Position numbers and translations under genes: made by a program. A stretch of DNA of 45,266 nucleotides from assembly GCA_027717645.1 (NCBI GenBank), contig JALLOG010000011.1:1-45266 (forward strand), read 5' to 3'. The stretch is from Desulfobacterota bacterium AH_259_B03_O07. Lineage in GTDB: Bacteria; Desulfobacterota_D; UBA1144; Nemesobacterales; CSP1-2. Each line of letters begins with the position of its first letter. The first letter of the stretch is position 1. Below, one piece after another: positions 33,757 through 42,209 of this stretch. The notes beneath the pieces were generated by a model. The model searched no databases. It was given only the letters and a program-made list of their open reading frames with translations, and had not been told where the DNA came from.

Positions 33757-34422
33757 TTACTCCAATATGACTTTCCCTCTATAGCCGAATTTTTTTAAGC
33801 TATGAGAGGTTTTTTCAGCGTCTTCTCTTCTGGAGAAACGTCCTATCCTCACCCTGTAATATTTTTCGCCCTCAATATCAATTTTCTCAACCCTTACCTC
33901 GTTATTTAATCTTAATAAAAGATCACTTTTAAGATTCAAAGCCTTGTTTTTATCCCTGAAGGATCCAACTTGTACAATGTATTTCGGTTCAAAGAAGTCG
34001 CTCGACCGACCAGGAGCTGAAATTATCTCAACTTTTACATTTGCCGTTCCCTTTCTTATCATCGCAATAGATTTTGCTGCGGCATATGAAAGATCGATCA
34101 TTCGACCTTCTACGAATGGTCCACGATCATTAACTTTCACAATTACATCTCTTCCGTTTTCTAGATTCGTGACTCTGACTATGGTTCCCATAGGAAGGCT
34201 TTTATGGGCAGCAGTAAAAGCATCCTTGCTGAATCTTTCACCGGTTGCCGTAGGCAAACCGTGTTCTTCAATGCCATACCACGATGCAATTCCAATCTGA
34301 GTCGTCCCTTCTTTGGGATAACTCTTGATTTCTTGTCTTCTACTAACGCTCTTTTTCGAAAAAATTGCACACGAAAAAAGAAATGGAAGTACCAAGAAGA
34401 TTATAAGACACCTTTTATTCAT
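33757..34422 (-). CDS. rlpA: RlpA-like septal lipoprotein with SPOR domain
   Basis: 221 residues. The signal peptide ends at Cys18 (PFLFSC), indicating a lipoprotein. Residues about 42-125 are the double-psi beta-barrel RlpA domain ([58 protein letters not shown]). Residues about 148-221 are a SPOR domain ([21 protein letters not shown]), which binds denuded glycan strands at the division site. RlpA in some bacteria is a lytic transglycosylase. It follows a shorter paralog (34475-34870) after 52 nt on the same strand. Confidence 0.92.
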   Translation of the reverse strand: MNKRCLIIFLVLPFLFSCAIFSKKSVSRRQEIKSYPKEGTTQIGIASWYGIEEHGLPTATGERFSKDAFTAAHKSLPMGTIVRVTNLENGRDVIVKVNDRGPFVEGRMIDLSYAAAKSIAMIRKGTANVKVEIISAPGRSSDFFEPKYIVQVGSFRDKNKALNLKSDLLLRLNNEVRVEKIDIEGEKYYRVRIGRFSRREDAEKTSHSLKKFGYRGKVILE

Positions 34423-34474
34423 TTAAAATTTTCTTTTAATATATTGCGAAAGTAGCCTAACGAAATCCCGAGTA

Positions 34475-34870
34475 TTAGGAACTCATTTTGTTATTTTTAG
34501 GTATTGAGATTACTTCTATCTTAACTCTTGTAATCCCTTTATTGATTAATCCTATGGTCTTGGCTGCTGCATGTGAGAGGTCTATGATCCTTCTTCTTGC
34601 AACGGGTCCTCTATCAATGATCTTTACCGTAACTCCCCTTCCATCTTTTAGGTTGATGACTTTAACCATTGTCCCAAATGGCAGAAATTTATGTGCGGCG
34701 GTAAATGCATGCATATTGAATAACTTACCACTAGCAGTTTTCTTTCCATGAAATTTCATGCCATACCAAGAAGCAATACCAATATGTGTATAGCTCTCAT
34801 ATGAGTAACTTATACTGTATAGAATTAGGAATGTTAATAACAAAGTTAGTATTACTACTTTTAGTTTCAT
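34475..34870 (-). CDS. Short RlpA-like double-psi barrel protein without SPOR
   Basis: 131 residues. A signal peptide (KLKVVILTLLLTFLILYSIS) is followed by the same RlpA barrel as the next gene: GIASWYGMKFHGKKTASGK, AFTAAHKFLPFGTMVKVIN, DGRGVTVKIIDRGP and IIDLSHAAAKTIGL. The segments are nearly identical to those in the 33757 protein, pointing to tandem duplication, but there is no lipobox and no SPOR domain. It is therefore likely a soluble periplasmic version. It heads the rlpA pair, divergent from the aminotransferase. Confidence 0.88.
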   Translation of the reverse strand: MKLKVVILTLLLTFLILYSISYSYESYTHIGIASWYGMKFHGKKTASGKLFNMHAFTAAHKFLPFGTMVKVINLKDGRGVTVKIIDRGPVARRRIIDLSHAAAKTIGLINKGITRVKIEVISIPKNNKMSS

Positions 34871-34977
34871 AATGCTTTTAAATTTAACATAAAATGATCT
34901 CTTTTTTCCAGAAAGCTTGAGATTGTCATTTATTATAATAAGATAAATAGATTATTTAATTTTCGTGAGATTGTGTG

Positions 34978-36165
34978 ATGCAAGACATTGTAGAAGAATT
35001 TTCTCTGATTGAAAGACTTCCACCCTATGTGTTTGCAATTGTAAATGAGATAAAGACAAAGGCTAGGGCTCGGGGAGAGGATATTATCGATTTGGGTATG
35101 GGAAATCCGGACCAACCAACCCCTACACACATCGTAGACAAGTTGGTAGAAGCTTCGAGAAATCCCAGGAATCACAGATATTCTGCATCAGCTGGTATCC
35201 CTAAATTAAGATTAGCAATTTGTGACTGGTATAGACGAAATTATGGAGTTGAACTGGATCCTGATGCGGAAACCATTGCAACAATCGGTTCTAAGGAAGG
35301 GATCTCACATCTTATACTGTCAATTATATCACCCGGAGACGTTGTTATAGTTCCCAATCCAGCTTATCCGATTCACACGTATTCTGTGATAATTGCTAGG
35401 GGTGATGTGCAAAGTGTACCCCTTTTAGATGACGTAGACCTTATCGATTCTATAGAAAAGGCTTTGAAGGAGGTTTGGCCCAAGCCTAAGGTACTAATGA
35501 TTTCATTTCCAAATAATCCTACTACCAGTGTTGTTGACGTCAATTTTTTTAAAAATGTCACAGAACTGGCGCGGGAATTTGGCCTAATCGTCGTTCATGA
35601 TTTTGCCTATGCTGATCTTTGTTTTGATGGGTATAAGGCTCCCAGTTTTTTAGAAGCTCCGGGTGCAAAGGAAGTTGGGGTAGAGTTTTTTTCATTATCT
35701 AAGAGTTATAGTATGCCTGGATGGCGTGTCGGTTTTATGGCGGGAAACCCGAGCATAATATCTGCTCTAAGAAGAATCAAAAGCTATCTAGATTATGGAA
35801 TTTTTCAACCTATTCAGATTGCAGGAATAGCGGCATTAAATGGTCCTCAGGATTGTGTTAGTCAAATCAGGGATAAATATAAATTGAGAAGAGATAAACT
35901 GATAGAAGGTCTTTCTCGGCAGGGTTGGGATATACCGAGTCCGAAGGGGACAATGTTTGTATGGGCTGAAATTCCGCAAAAATTCAAAACGATGGGTTCA
36001 CTTGAATTCTCCAAATTACTTATCGAGAAGGCGAAGGTTGCAGTTTCGCCAGGGATCGGATTCGGTACCTATGGTGAAGGGTTTGTAAGATTTGCCCTTG
36101 TTGAGAATGAACAGCGCATAATGCAGGCTGTCAGAGGAATAAGAAGGGTTTTACTAAATGGCTAG
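34978..36165 (+). CDS. alaC: Alanine-type PLP aminotransferase (AlaC-like)
   Basis: 395 residues from ATG 34978 (GTG at 34975 also possible). Class I/II fold-type I aminotransferase: [54 protein letters not shown] and the PLP lysine in [19 protein letters not shown]. The sequence matches the AlaC/YfdZ alanine transaminase group more than LL-diaminopimelate aminotransferase, which it also resembles. It may link to ald (19852), but no operon partner is present. Confidence 0.88.
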   Translation: MQDIVEEFSLIERLPPYVFAIVNEIKTKARARGEDIIDLGMGNPDQPTPTHIVDKLVEASRNPRNHRYSASAGIPKLRLAICDWYRRNYGVELDPDAETIATIGSKEGISHLILSIISPGDVVIVPNPAYPIHTYSVIIARGDVQSVPLLDDVDLIDSIEKALKEVWPKPKVLMISFPNNPTTSVVDVNFFKNVTELAREFGLIVVHDFAYADLCFDGYKAPSFLEAPGAKEVGVEFFSLSKSYSMPGWRVGFMAGNPSIISALRRIKSYLDYGIFQPIQIAGIAALNGPQDCVSQIRDKYKLRRDKLIEGLSRQGWDIPSPKGTMFVWAEIPQKFKTMGSLEFSKLLIEKAKVAVSPGIGFGTYGEGFVRFALVENEQRIMQAVRGIRRVLLNG

Positions 36166-36222
36166 ACGAATGAGGGCAACATCAGTCATTAGTTGGTTTC
36201 CTATTTAAAACAATAAAATAAG

Positions 36223-39200
36223 TCAGAAGTTGAAGTTATAGAACAAATCCGCCCCCGAGTTAACATTACCTATTTGACTTTCTACTGATAGGAAATTGAA
36301 AAAATAGTATTCTATAAATACCCAATCAGTAAGTAGATTTGTAGTTTCTAATGTAGATTCTGAAATACCTCGGTTGTATGAAACATATAAATCGTCTGTT
36401 AAGTATTTCCCGACCTCGAATTCTGTTCCTTGTTCGCCGGTCCCCATTCTTAAGACATCTGGTGATATATTTTCCCCTACCAAACTCTGAAGTTTCTGTG
36501 CGGCTATGCCTCCCGCTAACCCTGCTGCAGTAGACTGAAGACTATTCCTTTCATCTGCACCAATTTTATCTGATGACGTTCCAAATACGATATAGGAAAT
36601 GATATCCGTTTCCTGCATTGGTGGATCACTGCTGAAGATTAATTTTGGCTTCTTTGCTGTTCCACTAATATTTATAAATACCTTTACATTTGAAACCTTA
36701 TGAAGGGCTTGAAGGTCTAATAAAGGGTTAATTTCAGGCATACCACGAAAGCTCACAGTTCCCTTTTCGATGAAAAATACCTTTCCCAAAACCTTGTAAG
36801 TGCCCCTAATTGTTTTGACTGTACCAAACAATCTAAGTTCTTCACCATACCCTTTTTCGATATCAAAATCTCCCTCGACTTCGATATTTGCACCTTTACC
36901 TCTGATCCATGCATTTCTAGGCATGGATGCTTTAAGATCGATTGCTATGTTCTCAACAAAAAAATCTGTTTTTTTCGTATCCTCGATTACGATTTTCTCT
37001 TTTTCCTCTTCGTCAACAAATTTGATATCAGGCAATTTTTTTGGTGGTTCTTCGGGAATATTTATACGGGTTCTTGGAACTTTTATATCTCCATTAATGC
37101 TAATCTTCCCGTCATTTCCTTTTACCTTTAAACTACCATCAAGTCTCGCAGATACCCCCTTTGGCTTTATCAAAAATCTGTTCATTTTTCCATTTAAGTT
37201 AAAGGACAAGGTTGAAAGATCGATATCGCCATCAAATGTACCATCCCCATCGTCGGTTATAATTACAAGCTTTAGGAAACCATTTTGACCCTGAAATTCC
37301 AAGAGTCCGCTTTCTATCTTTAATTCATTTCTTAGTGAATGTAATCTTAAATTTACGTCGACTAACTTCACTTGACCGTTTATAACAGGGCGTTTTATAT
37401 TTCCTGTAACTTTTACATTGGTTATCAGGTTCCCTTCTATAATTTTTATTTCGTCGATTAACCCAGATATGGGGCTGAGGTCTATTCTGGTTAAGCTAAT
37501 TGAGAGGTTTAAAGATGCGTTTTGAAGGTTTTTGCCTATTTCTTTAAAATTGAGATCTACATTGACATTTCCGGATATAGTCAGTATTTCCTTTGAGTTT
37601 TGGTCAGCATTAATGTTTAAATTTAACCGTTTGCCTAAGTAGTTGATATCGGAATTTAAACTATTTAATTCGAGTTCACGAAACTTCAGATTTGAAACAT
37701 TAATATTGGTCTTAATAATAGGTTCTAGCATTGTGCCACTAACATTTATGCTTCCCGTCACGATACCTTCCAAGGGTTCTTCAAACTCTAAAGTCTCCGA
37801 GATGAGAGCTAGATTTAGACCTTTTTGCTCTAGATTTATATTGATATTTCCTTTGAAATTAACCTCGGCGTTGCCTACGACTGAGCTATCGTTATAGTAA
37901 AGATTAAACGATCTTACGATTAGTTTTTCCGGACCGATGATCAAGTCAATCCTATCTTTATTTTGAATGATGGTGTTCTTTAAGTTTAATTTAATATTGT
38001 TTATTTCTATATCTTTTTCTTTACCTTTTATATCAGCTAGCGTGAAATCAATATTGAAATTTCTTTCCTCAGTTTCTGTGATGGATAACTCAGCTACAAT
38101 ACCCTTTCCTTCATTTTTCGCATTAAAATTAATGCTTCTTATGTCTTTATCCTTGTATTTGATCGATTGGATATCTGCTTTGGCCTGGATTTGTGGATAA
38201 TCGGCATTAAAAACACCTTCGGCAGCGAGATCGATGGATTCGACCTGTATTTCATCTTTGTACGAAAGATCAAGAATTTTGGATGTGATATTAAAATTTG
38301 GACTTGCAATTCTACCTTCGACAGTTCCTTGGGCCTTGAGAGATCCCGAAAAATCAAGTTCTGGAGAAATCTTGGATATAAAGTTTAAATTTGGAACTTC
38401 AGCCTCAAAACTGAAACCAGTCCCTTCAACGTTTCCTTTAGCGCTTATTTCCAAGGAATCTGAAGTTAGTGAAAGAGAACTTACTGTAATAAGATCCTTA
38501 TTGTAAGAAACATCTATTTTCCCTTTAATCTGCTTTAAATCAAATATTGTCGAAGGCAATATTTCTCCGTTTACAGATGCGGTAAGCCCTTTTAAGATAT
38601 CCCCTTTTAATGGGATGGTACCTTTAAGGGCTAATGATGTATTTAGGTCACTCTTATATTTTTCATTCGCTAGTAATACGGATAAATTGAAATTTTCCAG
38701 TTTGGAATTTATATCAACTTTTACGTTTGACCTGGAAGCCTCGGCAGTACCCTTTAAATCGACTTTTCCAACCTTTTCCCCCTTCAAGTTAAGTTCGTCT
38801 ATTCTTGCGTTTACTTTGATTTCATCAAATTCTTTCCAATCTCCATTTAGAGTTAAATTAGCATTTAGTGAGGCACTAGGATCATTTTCTACAGAGTCGG
38901 GTCTTTTCTCGATAATATCAATTAGTTCATAGGTCTTGATGTTATTAAGTAATAAGTTTAAATCGAATTGATTTAGGCCTTCTTTGGTAAGGATTCGATC
39001 TAGCCTAGCTTCGCCACTTATAATAGCTTCTCCAAAACCGGTTTTTATTGAACCATGGGTCAGTTCAGCCTTTGTTCCCTCCATCTTTATCTGAACTAAA
39101 ACATCTGCCTTTTTCCCTAACACAACTGAGTTAGTAAGTTTAATATCCATTTCGGCCTCAATGTCTTTGTTACTTCTATATTGACCTCTACCTTCTACTT

Positions 39201-40038
39201 TAGCGTTTAGAACACCTATATCTTTCATTTTTAACCCGAGGGCACTGGCTTTTATTATGAATTTTGGTTTCCTAAAATCACTTACTTCTGCATTAATTCT
39301 AATCTCTCCATCATTTAACTTTGCTTTGAGGTCTTCTATACGGGCTTCACCCTCACTGAAGAAAACGTCAGTGGATAAACCTTTTATTACTATATTTTGT
39401 GGATTTACTTCTATATCTGCATTTCTTAATTCAAGGTCAATTTTGTTTGTAATTCCAATCAAATCTATGCCGAAATCCAATTCGGTAGCTTCTATAGTAG
39501 TTGTTTCTCCCTTTGTTCTATCTTCAAATTGTATTTTATTCTCTTGCAGTAGAACGCTTTGTAAAAAAACGCTCCATCTGGAGGATTTCTTTTCCTTTTT
39601 TTCTACTTCCTCTTCTTTCTCTTTACTTTCTTTTTTCCCAGAGAGTTTATCAAAATTCCAACTTCCGTCCTCTTCTTTTATTAGATTCAAATTTAGCCCA
39701 CTCGTGGAAACATTACTGATAGGGACATTTCCTCTTAAAATCATAGAGTTGCTGAACATAAGAGGGAGGGAGTAATTGACTGAAATCTTTTGAAGTGTTA
39801 AAAAGTGTTCGCCGTCTATTTTCAAGGAAATGTCATTTACCGCAAAACCACTAAAGAAATTCCCTTCAATCTCCTCTATGGTAAAAGTTTGGTTCGTTGC
39901 AGAACTTACTGCTCTTTCTATTTGTGCTTTTAAAATATCTCTAAAATACTGTGTCTGAGAAAATACAGCTAGACCTGAAATTAGAAGCAATATAATTAAA
40001 ATAAATATTCCTATAGCTTTTATAATAATAGAACGCAT
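36223..40038 (-). CDS. tamB: TamB-like translocation/assembly and lipid-transport protein
   Basis: 1271 residues. One N-terminal membrane anchor (residues 6-25) leads into a long repetitive beta-rich periplasmic region (about 30-1000), then the TamB/DUF490 C-terminal domain with TSDKIGADERNSLQSTAA, KLQSLVGENISP and EVGKYLTDDLYVSYNRG, and a final outer-membrane-type end NFNF. Family members form a hydrophobic groove spanning the periplasm to carry phospholipids or help the TamA/BamA-type barrel. The KE-rich stretch at about residues 137-152 is a linker. The partner barrel gene lies directly upstream (70 nt away) on the same strand. Confidence 0.93.
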   Translation of the reverse strand: MRSIIIKAIGIFILIILLLISGLAVFSQTQYFRDILKAQIERAVSSATNQTFTIEEIEGNFFSGFAVNDISLKIDGEHFLTLQKISVNYSLPLMFSNSMILRGNVPISNVSTSGLNLNLIKEEDGSWNFDKLSGKKESKEKEEEVEKKEKKSSRWSVFLQSVLLQENKIQFEDRTKGETTTIEATELDFGIDLIGITNKIDLELRNADIEVNPQNIVIKGLSTDVFFSEGEARIEDLKAKLNDGEIRINAEVSDFRKPKFIIKASALGLKMKDIGVLNAKVEGRGQYRSNKDIEAEMDIKLTNSVVLGKKADVLVQIKMEGTKAELTHGSIKTGFGEAIISGEARLDRILTKEGLNQFDLNLLLNNIKTYELIDIIEKRPDSVENDPSASLNANLTLNGDWKEFDEIKVNARIDELNLKGEKVGKVDLKGTAEASRSNVKVDINSKLENFNLSVLLANEKYKSDLNTSLALKGTIPLKGDILKGLTASVNGEILPSTIFDLKQIKGKIDVSYNKDLITVSSLSLTSDSLEISAKGNVEGTGFSFEAEVPNLNFISKISPELDFSGSLKAQGTVEGRIASPNFNITSKILDLSYKDEIQVESIDLAAEGVFNADYPQIQAKADIQSIKYKDKDIRSINFNAKNEGKGIVAELSITETEERNFNIDFTLADIKGKEKDIEINNIKLNLKNTIIQNKDRIDLIIGPEKLIVRSFNLYYNDSSVVGNAEVNFKGNININLEQKGLNLALISETLEFEEPLEGIVTGSINVSGTMLEPIIKTNINVSNLKFRELELNSLNSDINYLGKRLNLNINADQNSKEILTISGNVNVDLNFKEIGKNLQNASLNLSISLTRIDLSPISGLIDEIKIIEGNLITNVKVTGNIKRPVINGQVKLVDVNLRLHSLRNELKIESGLLEFQGQNGFLKLVIITDDGDGTFDGDIDLSTLSFNLNGKMNRFLIKPKGVSARLDGSLKVKGNDGKISINGDIKVPRTRINIPEEPPKKLPDIKFVDEEEKEKIVIEDTKKTDFFVENIAIDLKASMPRNAWIRGKGANIEVEGDFDIEKGYGEELRLFGTVKTIRGTYKVLGKVFFIEKGTVSFRGMPEINPLLDLQALHKVSNVKVFINISGTAKKPKLIFSSDPPMQETDIISYIVFGTSSDKIGADERNSLQSTAAGLAGGIAAQKLQSLVGENISPDVLRMGTGEQGTEFEVGKYLTDDLYVSYNRGISESTLETTNLLTDWVFIEYYFFNFLSVESQIGNVNSGADLFYNFNF

Positions 40039-40107
40039 GTCTTAATTATAGAAGAAAGTCTAACATGAGCATAGCTTAACTAGTATATTCTGACTTTGTT
40101 ATTATTA

Positions 40108-41943
40108 TTAGAATGCCTGTCCAATACTGATCCAAAACTGGGTTCTGCTGAATTCTGGCTCCGGATTGAGGGCGTATCCAACATCGAATCTTATTGGTCC
40201 AATTGGTGTGTCATACCTTAAGCCTACTCCAGGTGCATATTTTAGGTCACCTATCCTAAAATCCCATTCCTTAACATAAATGTTACCATAATCGAAGAAT
40301 ACAACACCGCCTAAATCCCTGAATATTGGGAATCTTGTCTCGAAACTTCCCACAATTAGTGAATTCCCTCCAAGTGGGTCGCCTTCATTGTTTAGTGGTC
40401 CTAATTTTTGAAATGGAAAGCCTCTCATGCTGTTGCTTCCACCTGCGAAAAATCTCTTGAAAATGGGGATATCAAAAGTACCGGTTGGAGAAAAGGGCTG
40501 AATTACTCCAATATTAAGTCTTGCGGCGAATACGATTTCTGAAATTAATTTGTATCCTCTCAGATCGATTATACCCTTAAGATAATTCACATCTGATGCA
40601 AGAGCCCTGAAGGATGGTTCCAGTCCAAGAGAAATAAATGAACCTCTTGTTGGATCGAGAACATTGTTAACTGTCGAACGGTCAAAAACAAAATTAAAAA
40701 ACGTTAAGAAAACATTATCTAAGCTTTCTTCTTCTGGATTCCTTTTTGTACTGCTTTCTATATTAGAATACTGAATGTTAAAAGATCCGAACGCGTTATA
40801 TATCTTTTTAAAGCTTTTACTTAACCTGGTTGTGTTACGTAGGCTGGTACCTTTAAAACTCGGTACGTCGTCTCTAGATAAATTTAGCAAAGTAGAAAAT
40901 TCAGAGTTTCTTCCTATTATATAAGGTTGAATAAGCTCAGTTTCTAATCTTTGCGTTATAAATGATGCCTTAGCAGAGGTTCTCAATGTTCTTCCAGTAC
41001 CAAATAAATTTCTCTGAGTCCAGATAATTTGTCCCCTCAGCTTATCCTCTGTACCAAACCCAGCACCTATTTTCACACTTCCAAATTTTCTTTCAGAAAC
41101 TCTGATTACTATATCGACGAATTCTTCTTCATCATTATAGAGAGTATCGATTAGAACTGATCTAAACATACCAAGTTGAAAGATCTGAGCCTGTGTATCG
41201 TCTATTTTTGATTCAGAAAAAATATCTCCCTTCTTATACAATATTTCTCGAGTAATCAATTTCTTTTTCACTTTATCATTCCCTTCTATACTGGTAGAAC
41301 CAAACCTATAAAGGAGCCCGGGGTTTATAATGAAACTCGCTTTAGCCCACTTTTCTTTTCTGTCGACAAGGGCCTCACCCTTTATTTCTGCTTTAGGGTA
41401 TCCTTCGTCGGAGAGAACATCGAGAATCACATTTTTTGTATTCTCATATTTATCTGCCGAGAAGACTTTATTTACTTTAATGGGAATCAATTTTAGTATC
41501 TTGTTTCCAGTTTTTTCGCCTATTATTTTCTGATAATCAAGATTAAATTCAGTTAGGATCACAGGTTTTCCTTCATCGATTTTAATGGTAATATCCACCA
41601 TGTTTCCTTCCTTGTTGTATTCGAGTTCGTACTCAACTTTAGCATCGTAGTATCCATTGTTATTATAAAGAGTTTGAATTCTCATAATGTCATCTTTTAA
41701 GATTTCTTCATCAAACTCCGGTTTTTTTACCCAGGGTTTAATGGAAGGAGTCTCTGTTGCTATACTCTCCTTAATTTTTTTTGTGGATATAGTCTTGTTA
41801 CCATTAATTTTTATTTTCGAAATTCTGATTGTATCAGAATCATCATTGCCTGAATCGTCCTTACTAGATGATGGAGTCGAAAAGAAGAGGAAGGTAAAAA
41901 AAAATAGCAGGATCGTAGATGAGGGGCCTATTGCTTTTGTCAT
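40108..41943 (-). CDS. tamA: BamA/TamA-family outer-membrane barrel protein
   Basis: 611 residues. A signal sequence (about 1-27) is followed by an acidic stretch, then three POTRA-type domains (from ISKIKINGNKTIS, then FNLDYQKIIGEKTG, then FGSTSIEGNDKVKKK) and a 16-strand-type barrel (about 300-611) with the conserved RGF loop as SMRGFPFQKLG and a C-terminal phenylalanine. Three POTRAs and adjacency to tamB favour TamA over BamA (which normally has five). A BamD-like gene at 21092 shows a BAM complex also exists. It is divergent from the transglycosylase gene at 42210. Confidence 0.9.
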   Translation of the reverse strand: MTKAIGPSSTILLFFFTFLFFSTPSSSKDDSGNDDSDTIRISKIKINGNKTISTKKIKESIATETPSIKPWVKKPEFDEEILKDDIMRIQTLYNNNGYYDAKVEYELEYNKEGNMVDITIKIDEGKPVILTEFNLDYQKIIGEKTGNKILKLIPIKVNKVFSADKYENTKNVILDVLSDEGYPKAEIKGEALVDRKEKWAKASFIINPGLLYRFGSTSIEGNDKVKKKLITREILYKKGDIFSESKIDDTQAQIFQLGMFRSVLIDTLYNDEEEFVDIVIRVSERKFGSVKIGAGFGTEDKLRGQIIWTQRNLFGTGRTLRTSAKASFITQRLETELIQPYIIGRNSEFSTLLNLSRDDVPSFKGTSLRNTTRLSKSFKKIYNAFGSFNIQYSNIESSTKRNPEEESLDNVFLTFFNFVFDRSTVNNVLDPTRGSFISLGLEPSFRALASDVNYLKGIIDLRGYKLISEIVFAARLNIGVIQPFSPTGTFDIPIFKRFFAGGSNSMRGFPFQKLGPLNNEGDPLGGNSLIVGSFETRFPIFRDLGGVVFFDYGNIYVKEWDFRIGDLKYAPGVGLRYDTPIGPIRFDVGYALNPEPEFSRTQFWISIGQAF

Positions 41944-42078
41944 TAGGGATTGTCTGACCCGAAAATAAAAGGTTAAATCAATGATTATGTTAGGTCTAAT
42001 TATCCACAGAAGCCCTTAAGATTCAAGAGTTATGTATGTGAGTTAAATTTATTTAATTTTTTAAATTCATTCTAGCAT

Positions 42079-42114
42079 AAAGTCATAGAATTAAAGTGCT
42101 TGAAGTATGACTTT
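42079..42114. repeat. Inverted repeat between tamA and the transglycosylase gene
   Basis: AAAGTCATA (42079-42087) and TATGACTTT (42106-42114) are perfect 9-bp arms around an 18-nt centre. It lies between divergent envelope genes and may be an operator or hairpin. Confidence 0.5.
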
Positions 42115-42172
42115 GTCGTTTTAAAGACGATCCTGCTTTATCACTTTATTTGTTGTTACTCCCTAAAAATTG

Positions 42173-42201
42173 TTGACATATGGTGAGATATATGATAAAA
42201 A
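42173..42201 (+). promoter_or_regulatory. Possible promoter of the LysM transglycosylase gene
   Basis: TTGACA (42173-42178) is followed by TAAAAA at 17 nt (42196-42201); TATGAT (42191-42196) is a better -10 box but with 12-nt spacing. Either places the start just before the ATG at 42210, so the leader would be very short. Confidence 0.35.
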
Positions 42202-42209
42202 GAGAGCCA

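Noticed and set aside
36800-39775. Several long plus-strand frames opposite tamB
   Set aside because: They are antisense to a clear 1271-residue gene with family motifs and show serine/phenylalanine-rich composition typical of the reverse strand.
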